This document shows positions 46,975-57,342 of a DNA stretch of 64,000 nucleotides, one piece after another. Within the stretch, counting starts at the first letter, position 1, and each line of letters starts with the position of its first letter. A program made the translations under genes and the position numbers. The notes beneath the pieces were generated by a model. The model saw nothing but the letters and a program-made list of their open reading frames with translations. It ran no database searches and was not told the origin of the DNA. The DNA comes from Rhypophila decipiens. Lineage: Eukaryota; Ascomycota; Sordariomycetes; Sordariales; Naviculisporaceae. Location: contig MU858051.1 of assembly GCA_033297075.1 (NCBI GenBank), forward strand, positions 372,001 through 436,000. The letters run 5' to 3'.

Positions 46975-47060
46975 ATGGATATATGAGCTGGGATATGATA
47001 TGGATATATGAGATGGCCATATGAGACGGATGTATGAGATGATGGTATGAGATGATGATA
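46975..47060. repeat. degenerate TATGAGATG minisatellite
   Basis: About six imperfect units sharing the core (g/a)tatgag(a/c)(t/c)g, for example at 46981, 47005, 47020, 47034 and 47047. Unit length drifts between about 13 and 16 bp. Purine/AT-rich; no coding sense. Confidence 0.65.
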
Positions 47061-50000
47061 CAATTATTCATCGGACGCTCTTGGTTGGTACTCCTTGGCG
47101 TTTGGAGTTGGTGGTATACTTGGTGAGGTTCATACCGGATGGATGGATTTTGAGAGGGATGGTGTTCATCGGAAGCTCTTCGGCCGGCAGGGCGTTTGGG
47201 ATGATTCAATCATGACTCTCTATTCGGAGTTCAGGTGTAACAGACGGACAAGAACCTCCCGCGTTGGGATCAATTTCTTCAGAAGAGGAGGCTAGATACT
47301 TCAAAAATACGGCTAACTCTACTCATATTCTTGTCCCTGGACCTGAGACTCCTGCTACGGGCTCATCTTCACTCGTTTATTTGTTTTTTTACCTACTTGA
47401 TGCTTCACGTCCCGGTCCTATCTGCCTACCTCACCTACCGGAGGACATAGGGTATGTTCCTACGCCTAGATGGATTCCATCACTGTGTTTCAGACGCCTT
47501 CTCTCTCTTCACATCGTGCACATACCAACTCCACAAAGCCCATCTGTCACATGTGTGTTATTTTCATGGTCTTCTCAACATCACCACATGGAGAACGGCT
47601 TGCATGTAAAAAGGGCAAGAATAGCATCCACGTCATGACTGCCATTGAGTTTCCTCGTGTGAGCCATTTCAACAGATGACGTGCCCAACGCAATATCTCG
47701 TGTGCTCTTACGGGTTAATTTTCTGACTATTCCACGCCACATCGTGATGTATCATGCAACTGAGATCACCATGTGGGTGTGTAGGTATCATGGATTTCAC
47801 GCCGCCATATCGTTTCCACTACTACATGGAGATCAAGAAAAATTCACTTCAGCAATGTTGTATCCATACCGTATCCGTTTGCAACAAGTGTGGTCTAGGT
47901 CAGCCCAAAGACCCAATCTCTACACTAGTGTACGATACAGTTCAGTACCATGTCAATATTGACATTCCACAGAGTGTGCACTGTGATAGGTACGGATACA
48001 AGGAGGCGAGAGCGGCGGAGCTCCATCACTGCTAGCAGAGCCAAGGCGGAAGCCAGGGGGGCCAGCTTCCTGGATCCCACCTCCCCACATGGCGTCTATC
48101 AAGCCTTCCATCGCCAGCCTCGACACGACGCTGAGGCGACATCGTGAAGCTCTCGCCTTCTTGGGCTTGTACATACCGTACCCTGGGCATGGCAAGCTGA
48201 TACACATCCACAGTTATTCCACCAAAGACCGGTAGTTGGGACTGCTGGCCAGGTACGTGGTTGGGACACGTGCGTGTACTCGTTTCAACGTCCCAAAGGT
48301 ATCAATATACACGTGTACCGGATGCAGAGACATGATGAAGCTATCCGTGCTTCGGTATACTTTCAGCCACGCCTTGTCAACATGGCGTGCTGACCAGGTT
48401 GGAATACACTTACACTACACATCATGCGGGATCATCATGTTGGATTCATACCTTCACCTGGCAGTACCCGTTCTTGCGCCTCAAGCCCGACACGAGCACT
48501 GTATCCCATATGGGAGCATATACGAACGCCCTATCCGTATGTACTGTACGTACACCCCGAGGTAGGCACACCGTATGTGGACTATTTCAGCAAACCGTTT
48601 CCTCCCCATCATATTCAGAGCCAGCCTACAGTCAACGTTTGTTTGAAGCGTGGATGTATCATGGGAGTCATGTTTGCCACGATAATTCCCGCAACTTGGT
48701 TACTTGTCGAGGGACACGCGGTCAGCACTCAGCAGTGAACGAGGACCGTGTGGAAGGGTCGGCTCTCTCGGTCACTCGTCGAGTCGGTGGCGTTAGTATC
48801 TCAGATCCTTATTTGCATGTACTTGGTCTGAACCATTCTCGTAAGTTCTTGTAGCTTTCTGTCTTTACGGCGTAGACTTCTTTTCGTTAAGACTTGAAGA
48901 AATTTACCTCTGGTACCTGCCTCTAGTACCACGCAGCTCTCGAGAATAAGGTTTTCTTTACCTCACCCCGCAAAGTGCCCATCCGATGTGCCCACTTCAT
49001 GTCCGGTTCATTGCTGCTGCATGGGAAGGCACGCAGATAGGGATCTGTACCCGATGTTCACCGAGAGTGGATTGTAGTCAGAGATACCGTCCCGGACTCG
49101 GAGCCTCAGCGGCGAACTTTCCCGAATCTCCCAACAATGGATCTCGGGGCTTGGTCACCACATTCTCACCTCACCTCGGTGAGTCCTAGTTCACCGGTGG
49201 GGTGTTTGGAACAGTTGAGATCTGCGGAATTATGCGATAATTTGCAACTTGAAGTTCTCCATCGTAGAGTTGGTTAGGTTGGCAGACAGATACGATTAAT
49301 GTCTCCCTTCCCCTCTTATCACAGCCAAAGTTTGGGATTGTGAGAGTAAGAGCGATCTGTCAGAGGAGAGGCCTTTTGTCATACTACCAGAATATCAAGA
49401 TCAAAGGCATTATTGTATAATACCCTGCAAAAAGTCTTTGTGTCGTGGGCAGAAGGGCACAGCACTTCTGTGCATGAACTTTGTGCCGTTCCTGGGGTCT
49501 GGTTCTGTGGCACAGCATCCTGACCGGGAAGTTCACCGGGAACCATACCACTCCCGTTTATTTGCTCGGAAAATTATACCTTGAGGGATATGCGCGAATA
49601 CACGCAGTCGTTGTTATCGGGTTGTCCAGTGGTCATGAAGAGAATGGTAAGCTCAAGACGGTTTTTGTGTGGTTTGAGAAGTGAATTTGTCGGTGTGATG
49701 GTAACATCAACTACCCGTCCATCCTTTTTCTGCGCCTCATCAAACAGTCTCGTGACTCTCGTGGGATTTATTCCAACCGTCTTGTGAACCAACAGATGCA
49801 TGGAAGCCAGACTTGAGAATCCGCGGCGCAGTGATCATAGCATCCATTACATATCGAATGCTCAAAGTAGGCGGCCAACCAGACGGAATTGACATGAGTT
49901 AGCCACACCTTCGGTTTGTTTCAAGTCTTCAAAAGTCCCGCTGATGTGCGGATAGGATCATTTTGACCCGTGTGATTGAATCAGGAAGGAAGTCTGGACT

Positions 50001-50198
50001 TGTGGAACGAGCGAGCGTTATCCGTGACTTCGCTTTACATATCTGACGGAATTCCTCCAAGAACAACTTGAGGTTTTGTTCCATCCGATCCACAAGTGGC
50101 AGCCGCCCTGCTCGGTGATCAACCCAACCAAACACCATCCAGTGCATCCGAATTCCAGCTAATCAAGTCTCAGAACTTGCCTCGTTTCTGCATCCAAA

Positions 50199-51478
50199 AT
50201 GGCACCTGCGTGGTGGAAGAGCCTGAGATGGAGTCGCGACTTGGACACGAGCACGGAAAACGGAACAGACGTGAAATATGAGGCCCTCTCAGCCTTACCG
50301 GGCCAGGCCTCTCCTCGAGACAGCGAGATCGACGATAGCCTGCGGGATGGGAATGGCCAACACCGGCAATCACCAATGAGAAGGAGAGGCGGTACACGAC
50401 TACCGTGGATTATTTCGACCGTCATATTCGGACTCACGACATTGATACTCTTGGTCAAAATCTCGAGGGGACGCACAGAAGTCGGACCTAGTTGTGATTG
50501 TCCTGGGGGTGACGACCGACTGGATGTTGGGGAGTTTGGGACTTATAAAGACGGGTTCAATACAGAGCTGAGTACGTATGACGAGAGGTTCTACTCTCTT
50601 TGAACGTCATCTGACCAAACTGCCGCAGAAACCGCTCTCGCTGGCTTGCCAGTTGACGAGGAACGTTGGTCGGGACATCTTGTATACAACGCCAGCAATG
50701 CCCACTGGAAGATTGTATATCCACCCCATGAGCCACGATGGGTCGCAGATCCGCCTAACCCGGCGATCGACGTAATGTGGAATGCTGTCGAGAGAGGTGA
50801 GCTAATACTGGTACCCGCCATAATAGGTTTTTGATATGGACAGGAGACTAACAGGCGATTCCGGTATGGTTTGGTAAATAGGCAGGACGGTGTACCTCCA
50901 AGGGCCTGAGGCGGATTTCGTCAGAGAGAGGACAACCTTTGAGAATGGCTACTGGGTGACGGGTCTCGACGTCTTTCATCAGCTTCACTGTTTGGTATGT
51001 TGCTTATGTCCTGCCTCGAGAGAGCACCTTTATGCTAATCCGGTCGTCATCCGTCTACAGAACAGCGTACGCAAGGCCCTCTGGCCAGAGTACTACCATA
51101 TCAATGGATCGGACCCGATACAAAAGATGCACATCAGTGAGTGTTCCTTGATTTCTTTACTGACGATTCCCAACACTGGTCTCTGTACTGAATGCTGTTC
51201 GAAAAAATATAGACCACTGCCTCGACTACGTCCGACAAGCCCTGATGTGCCACGCCGACTCGACGCCCATCCGAAGGAAATTCTTCCCCGAAGCCGGCGT
51301 GTTCGGGCCGGACCTCACCATCATGCACACCTGCCGCGATATAGATGGCATGATGAATTGGTCACTTGCTCGGTCCAAGATGGATGGGCCGGGCTCAGAG
51401 GTGCCCCTGAACCAGAGCCTTGTGGTGACGGAAGAACATCCGTATGCAGATGTGGCCGAGCCGGTTCACAATGAATGA
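50199..51478 (+). CDS. UstYa-like oxidase family protein (DUF3328)
   Basis: UstYa-family proteins are membrane-anchored fungal enzymes that act in RiPP mycotoxin and other secondary pathways, catalysing oxidation or cyclisation through two HxxHC-type motifs. Five exons: 50199-50571, 50629-50796, 50882-50994, 51061-51136 and 51213-51478, 331 aa. A hydrophilic N-terminus precedes one transmembrane helix (about 69-87, LPWIISTVIFGLTTLILLV), which would place the C-terminal domain in the lumen. The conserved landmarks are present: a region like WxxxVYPP (HWKIVYPPHEPRWVADPP), YLQGPEADF, HQLHCL (213-218) and NHCLDYVRQALMCHAD (244-259). Introns split at the usual places (after HQLHC-L and before the second motif), all in phase. 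The tail after about 300 is variable. No RiPP precursor, P450, PKS or NRPS gene is adjacent in this window, so it looks orphaned; substrate unknown. Confidence 0.9.
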
Positions 51479-52741
51479 TGTGAAGGGCTACAATATGTTA
51501 TGATTTTGGGAATTTTCTCGCCAGGCTGCCGAATTTTAGGTTCAGCTATTTGTCAAGGAAGGCAAAAAAAAAAAAAAAGAACAAGAGTCGCTCTCCTCAC
51601 GGTGGATCCGTAATCCATTCGGCCTTCGCCTTTATTACATCTCACGATGGCAGAGCGGTGCCTTCACCTGACTATCGCCTATTGATACGCTGTCAGATTT
51701 CTTACAGGCAGTCAGACACGATTTGTTCGCATTGTTTACCATTAGCCGCAGAACACGATCGAAACCCATCTTGCTCCTTCGGCATAACACAACGGCAGTA
51801 AGCAGGGAAATAAGCATCTGACGTGGAAGCGTTAGCAACGTTCCATTACCAATGGAGCGGTAAAGGCAGATGAATAACGATCTAATCATCGTCAAGCCCT
51901 TCCATCAAGCGGTCAACCCACTGTCCCCATTCCTCCAGTCAGCTCCGCGGGCTAATAAGCAGCTGTGGCGGACGAGTTGCCCAAAGAAGAGCTTCCCGAG
52001 TCAGGTCTTAGGCATCGAGGGTAAAGAAACAGTAACGGAACGGCTTGACTCCGGAGTTTGGAGGGCATCATGTATGAATTGCGTACTGGTAAATTGCAGT
52101 GATTCCAGGGTCATTTGAGGCGCAGTCCGGACAGTCGCTGCACCCTGAGAATTGCGCTGCACTTCTCAGTGGCTAGAGATCAACCTTACCGCTGTACCAA
52201 CACGCCATACATGAAGGGTCGTGTTTTTGCCGGCAAATGTCTCCTTGGCTGCAGACTCAGTATTGGGCTTCAGCTTCGACTTTGTATGTGTCGTTGACGC
52301 CACAGTTACATCCCATTGGGACGACCGGCCGCCGTAGGCCGGACTGGGACCACATCTGTAAGCATGCCCGGACAACGCCTCAATGGCGATAACGTTGTGG
52401 TGGCACCCACATACACTTGCTTTACGTGGTTCATAGGGCGGATGGATTCATGTTATGGTTGCACGGCTCGGAGCTTCATACAATCTTGTTCTGTCGTTTG
52501 ATCTGGACATGTTGCTCAGCGTTTGAGGGCGGGGTTGGATGAGATGCAGTTGATAATACGGGGTCGTTGGAGCTCCTACAAGTAAACAACGGTCCCCTGA
52601 CGATCCTTGCCCAAGTTGAGATGTCGAACGGTGTCCATCAACCCTGAATTCCAAGTATACGATAGGAAGCTCAGTACTATTATTCTGGCAATTAGCAACA
52701 TTCTAAACCCCAATCATTAGTTGCTCGTCGGTTCTTTCATC
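51479..52741. other. intergenic, UstYa-like gene to two-TM gene
   Basis: 3' flank of the UstYa-like gene and promoter of the gene at 52742. Frames of up to 86 codons only; an A-run (51564-51578) follows the UstYa gene. No RNA gene or precursor peptide gene was recognised. Confidence 0.6.
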
Positions 52742-54265
52742 ATGACATACCCAGCCTTCTCAAAACTTCAGTCGGACGAGAGTGATATCTTCGAAGAGGA
52801 TGTCCCACCTACCAGTCTCTCCAAGGTCACTGGCCGCCGCCGTGCTCGTTCCTTTACCCGCTTCGAACAGGGACTCATCATTACCTTGGTGCTCTTCGCA
52901 ACGGCACTTGCAGTTTACACCATCGTGTATATCGTCCAGCATCGCGGTGCCATCCGACCAGCAGCCGTCGCGGCCTTGACGTGCGTGGCACTATTACTCC
53001 TCGTAGTAGCCTGTTCGATATACCAACGGATACGACGACCAAACTGGTTTCGAGATGTCGAGTCGGGACACAACAATGGAACAGAGGTCAAGAAATGGAC
53101 CATTTCAGCCCCAGTCCCCATCTCTGTGCCCCAGATCCAGGCAAGGAGTATCACCAGCATGTCCGAGGTGACACTCGAGTCTAAGGCGTCGATTTATACA
53201 CCTCTCTCAACCACAACCACATCGACAATCGCCCCGATGCCATCGCCCAAAGTCCGCTTGTTGCAAAAGAAGGACCGCCCCACAGAAAAGAAGGGAGGGT
53301 ACCGACTCGCCTTCTGGCTGTCGTCTTCCAAGAGAAGACAAGACAAGGAGTACTATGAACACCTCATTTCCTCAAGCGCACGATCATCAAGCGATATGAG
53401 CGAGGACCCCCAGCCCGAAGAAAACAAGAGACCTCGCTCGCTGTGGAGATCCGTCTTTGAGCTCCCCGGTGAAGACCCCGATATCATCAACATCAGATGC
53501 CTCACCCCGGAGCTCCCGGCTGGCGAGGACGTGCAAATCGTCGTGACACGGCCGGAACCTGCCGCTCGACCAAAATCACTCAACCGTGGCCGCGCCTACT
53601 CTTCCGGATCTCTGGATATTGCGGCGCTGAGACAATCCACCCTGGCTTTCGACCCGTTGCGGTCGAATCCATTTCATCAGCTGAAAAGAGACCCCAGCGT
53701 GAGGCAGAGCAAAAGTAGCCATGTGATAGGGACTATTGCCTCGACGATAGACCAGCCTGAAGGGCTCGTACCAATATCAGTCACACCACCTCCACTTCTT
53801 TCTCCTTCAAGATTCCCAAGTCCTGCTCCTCCTCCTAGGCGACCACGTTCCGCAGAGCCGGGACCTGATAGAGCCCGACTGGGTTATGATCTCGCGACGC
53901 TTCAGTTGCAGGTTGATGCCGCGGTTGCGCAGATGGAGTCGAATTCGAGACTTGTGAGGGTGCATCAGCATCAGCAGAAGCAACAGCCGTCGCCGAGGAT
54001 TGTACAGACCCGGCCACCGCGACTTCCGTTGCCGGTCATCCCGACGACACCATCACAACCGCAAAAGTCGCGATCACGGTCTACCTCACGGACTGACCAA
54101 GATCGGGGACGGCAATCCAAGCAGGTCATGCAGCAGGCAAAGCATAAACAGCAGAGCCCTAACGCAAGGGGTCTAAGGCGGGCGAAAAGTCCAGTCGCTG
54201 ATGTTGACTCGGACTATGAAGGGCAGGATCTGAGAAAGGCTTTTATGGACCAGGTCGGGAAGTAA
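52742..54265 (+). CDS. uncharacterised two-TM protein with long disordered tail
   Basis: Single exon, 507 aa, from the first ATG of the frame (MTYPAFSKLQSDESD). The open frame extends seven codons further upstream but without an ATG. A short acidic N-terminus and a basic patch (GRRRARSFTRF) lead into two membrane helices, about 43-67 (QGLIITLVLFATALAVYTIV...) and 75-95 (AAVAALTCVALLLLVVACS). The remaining 400 residues are Ser/Pro/Arg-rich, with repeated basic-Ser motifs and a Gln/His run (HQHQQKQQ) near 430, likely disordered and cytosolic, possibly phosphorylated. One possible short coiled region (ATLQLQVDAAVAQMESNSRL). I do not recognise the family; a cortical or membrane-scaffold role would be a guess. 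Absence of introns is consistent over 1.5 kb of open frame. Confidence 0.82.
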   Translation: MTYPAFSKLQSDESDIFEEDVPPTSLSKVTGRRRARSFTRFEQGLIITLVLFATALAVYTIVYIVQHRGAIRPAAVAALTCVALLLLVVACSIYQRIRRPNWFRDVESGHNNGTEVKKWTISAPVPISVPQIQARSITSMSEVTLESKASIYTPLSTTTTSTIAPMPSPKVRLLQKKDRPTEKKGGYRLAFWLSSSKRRQDKEYYEHLISSSARSSSDMSEDPQPEENKRPRSLWRSVFELPGEDPDIINIRCLTPELPAGEDVQIVVTRPEPAARPKSLNRGRAYSSGSLDIAALRQSTLAFDPLRSNPFHQLKRDPSVRQSKSSHVIGTIASTIDQPEGLVPISVTPPPLLSPSRFPSPAPPPRRPRSAEPGPDRARLGYDLATLQLQVDAAVAQMESNSRLVRVHQHQQKQQPSPRIVQTRPPRLPLPVIPTTPSQPQKSRSRSTSRTDQDRGRQSKQVMQQAKHKQQSPNARGLRRAKSPVADVDSDYEGQDLRKAFMDQVGK

Positions 54266-55148
54266 GCCGCAGTCTAAACTTTCTCAATATCGTTGGGCGG
54301 TTATGTGAGATGCGGGGAGAGGAACGGGATGAAGGAATGATGATTAACGGCGACGACTCACGATTATGACATGACACGACGATCTTATGACTTTCTTCTT
54401 TATGATTTTCTTATGACTTTATTTTGATACCCCCTTATTTTCAATTTTTCTGCTCTTTTTTCTCTCGTTAGCTTTATTGTCGGCCGAATAACTCGAACTT
54501 GATGAAGTTTTATATCTGTATCTAATTGCCTGGATTAGTATCAACTTTGTGTTATATCACCTCCTCATGAGCATGACGAGCCGACTGCCCATTGCCCGTG
54601 ATTCTTACCTGGTACCAGATTATACCTCCTCGCCAGCCTTTTAAGTTCTGCCCTTATTCCAGCTCCCTTAGAAAACAAACTTTTGATCAATCGTATATCA
54701 GAACATTGTGACGCTGAGATTTCGGTCATGTCGGTGAGCAAAACCGTGGATGAGTTCCAGAACGCGAGAGCTGAGACTCGGGACTGAGCACAGGAAACAC
54801 GCGCACGTGACGCGCTAGCCATCAAGGTGCGAGATGAACCTGAGCACCTTGCAGTTCTTGGCACTGTGACCAGCTGCGAAGATACCGCGCCAGCCCGGTA
54901 CGATAAGGCGGCGCAGGGGTTCTTGACCATGTCTTACCGCAGCTTGTCTTACAGGTGGACAGGACCCACATGGGCAGAGCCGGCAATCCCTGTCGCCTGT
55001 CGAGCTTTTTTTCTTCTAACAAAAAAGTTCCAGTCGCTTTTGATTTCCGTCATTTTTCATCACAACACAGCAACACTCAAGACACACATCCCACTCCAGT
55101 ATCCTTCCTTAAACTCTTCGTTTATCCAATTTCAACTGCCAGTCCAAC
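54266..55148. other. intergenic, two-TM gene to RRM gene
   Basis: AT-rich 3' flank followed by the promoter and C/A-rich leader of the RRM gene. Frames up to 121 codons (minus) lack features. Nothing else is seen. Confidence 0.6.
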
Positions 55149-56281
55149 ATGTAAGTCACCCATAGCGCAACACTCTTATCTCACTCAACCCCAACTGACA
55201 ATCCATTTCTTCTCCCGCCGCAGGCAGTCAATTCGTCGCGCCGCTTTCCGGTCTGCCGTTTCGGCATCAAGAGCCGTCTCGTCGCCCGCGAGATCTACTC
55301 CGTTTGCTGCCCAGATCTCCCGCCAGACCGTCGCGCCCATCGCGAGACCGTCGGCGATAACCTCTGCGCGCTTCTTCTCCCAGACTGGCCGGGTTGCAAA
55401 TGAGAAGTCTTTGGAAGAACCCGTGGAGAATCAGGATGGAAATCAGGAATCCGTCCAGGCCACTGGATCCAGCTACAAAGGTAAGAAACTCCGAGGCGGC
55501 TACCAAGGATCCACCCAGAGACGTCCCTTCCAGAGCTTGCTGCGTGTTCTGAACTAACCAATTTTACCTTCAACAGGCCGCAACGAGCCCACAAATTATG
55601 GCGTATTCGTTCGCAACTTGATCTTCGACGCTACTGAGGAGCACCTCCAGTCGCTCTTTGAGAAGTTTGGAACGGTCGCTGGCGTCAGAATCGCGCGCGA
55701 TGCGGGCAAGATGAGCAGAGGGTTAGTTTTCTATCCAGACGTGGTTAACAGTGCAATATCTGTTACCGGCGAGTGTCTCGATAATGAAAAGGTACTGACT
55801 GGGGATGATGACTAGTTACGCTTTCGTCCACTTCACAAACGAACAGGACCGACAGGAGGCGATTCGCAGCCTTGATAATACCTTCTGGCACGGCCGCCGT
55901 CTCACCGTCAGCGAGAGAACGGCCCCCGAAACGACGCGGGAGGCCCGGAGATCGCCTCGTGCATCACTCACCTCTCCCACAAACTGCCTGTACTTTGGTA
56001 ACATTCCCTACGAGACGACAGATGTCGAGCTCAACGAGATGTTCAGTAGTCTCGCCGGCGTCGTTGACGTGCGCGTTGCAGTAGATCGTACCACTGGGTG
56101 GCCTCGCGGGTTCTGCCATGTTGACTTCAAGGACGAGGAGGCGGCTACTGCAGCTCTGGAGAAGATGAGGGGCAAGACGCTCCGCGACAGGCAACTCAAT
56201 GTCGATTTCGCTGCCGGACGCCAACCATACAAGGACCGCAGAAATGACGGAAATGACCAGAGCGAAAGTGGCCTTAATTAG
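55149..56281 (+). CDS. two-RRM RNA-binding protein, probably mitochondrial
   Basis: Four exons: 55149-55150 (only AT of the start codon), 55224-55480, 55577-55721 and 55816-56281, 289 aa. The start codon is split AT/G by a 73-nt intron (gtaagt...gccgcag); the next in-frame ATG would fall inside RRM1, so this start is needed to give the N-terminus. Residues 1-60 are Arg/Ser/Ala-rich with no acidic residue (MQSIRRAAFRSAVSASRAV...), a strong mitochondrial presequence candidate. RRM1 runs about 97-180 (RNP2 VFVRNL; RNP1 SRGYAFVHF, cut by intron 3 after SRG). RRM2 runs about 200-275 (RNP2 LYFGNIPY; RNP1 RGFCHVDF). The C-terminus is basic (GRQPYKDRRNDGN). The likely role is in mitochondrial RNA metabolism; the RNA target is unknown. 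PEX5 lies downstream on the same strand. Confidence 0.9.
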
Positions 56282-57293
56282 AGGGTATAACGCATGGCGA
56301 TGTTGGAACACCTATTGATGTGTGACTATATAACAGGGCGTTGGCCTTGGGAAGGTTCCTCACAAGGGCAGTTCATTGTATTTTTAATATTTGTAGATAT
56401 CCTGCATCTAACGGAATGTTGGATGGTTGTATTCTAGTAATTACTTTCTCACCACTCACTATTCCAAGTCTTGGATGTTTATTTGAGAGCTTGGTTGTCC
56501 AGTTGGCAGCTGTTAAAAATGCAGTTGTGAGAACTTTTGAGGGCTCAGGATCTGAGATATCCCATTAGTCATCATTCAAGCTTTTACGGTACGGTAGAGC
56601 GCCAGAGCACTCAACCCCTGAATGTGTACGCTAGAACAGTGGCGGAGAGTCTGGAAAACCACTGGCGGATATACAGTGCGGTGCCAGGTTGGTCCTATTT
56701 CGGATTTGCTGGTGCCTCGGCATTTCAGTGGGGGACGGAAGCGCCCCTCGGGCTGTCAGGTGGGTTGTATCTTATTTTGCGGGGGAAGCAAGACTGCCCA
56801 ATTCCGGCCAAAAAGCCGACTTACCTTGCCATTGAAACCCGAAAGTTCACAAGCAATTTTCTACTTCTCTTCTTATTGTTTTGGTTATCCTCGAGCTAGC
56901 ATAAGACATAGAGCCTTCTGCGTCGTGCACCGGTCTTGCTCTTAAGCTTAATTACAAAGCACGAAACCTAAGTCAACTTTAATAGCTAACCCGTGGGGAG
57001 CTTTCTTGCCACCGACCCAAAAGTCCACTTCTCCTGACGAGCGACACCAAACAAGCGAGGAAACGTGGACAACAACAACAACAACGCACCTGTCAACATT
57101 ACTTTATCATCCGCCTTACCGAATCGAACGCCCAAAGTACAAAGCCTTACCAGCAAAACAGACCCCGCCCCGACAACGTCAGCGGCCTGACCTTGAACCG
57201 AAGTTCGCGCCATTGCTGGTGGTCCACTTCATATCTTATTCCTATACAAACTACCAACCAGTACTGTGACACTTGGAACTGTCCAACAACAGC

Positions 57294-57334
<41 letters not shown>

Positions 57335-57342
57335 CCGAAACA
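56282..57342. other. intergenic, RRM gene to PEX5, with PEX5 leader
   Basis: 3' flank of the RRM gene and promoter/leader of PEX5. A 120-codon frame (56537-56899) shows no family features. Two CAA-rich tracts lie at about 57070-57087 and 57293-57335 in the presumed leader. Confidence 0.55.
57293..57335 (+). repeat. (CAA)14 tract just before the PEX5 start codon
   Basis: Forty-three bases of perfect CAA repeat ending 7 bp before the PEX5 ATG. As RNA it is G/U-free and cannot fold, a known property of unstructured leaders that scan well. In one frame it would read poly-Gln from an upstream ATG at 57266; I regard that frame as non-genic. Confidence 0.85.

Larger units (their letters stand above)
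45716..50198. other. 4.5 kb gene-free region after the bHLH gene
   Basis: T-rich 3' flank of the bHLH gene (45.7-46.4 kb), then mixed sequence with two minisatellites (46778-46813, 46975-47060) and a G-run (about 46446-46459). Open frames up to 162 codons have no domain features. The part nearest 50199 should hold the promoter of the UstYa-like gene. I looked here for a repeated, KR-flanked RiPP precursor and found none. Confidence 0.5.

Noticed and set aside
46721..47209. 162-codon minus-strand frame after the bHLH gene
   Set aside because: It reads through the two minisatellites, which explains its repeated Tyr/His/Ile composition.
56537..56899. 120-codon frame between the RRM gene and PEX5
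   Set aside because: I considered a transposon remnant because of its Trp/Gly-rich reading, but saw no motif and no terminal repeats.
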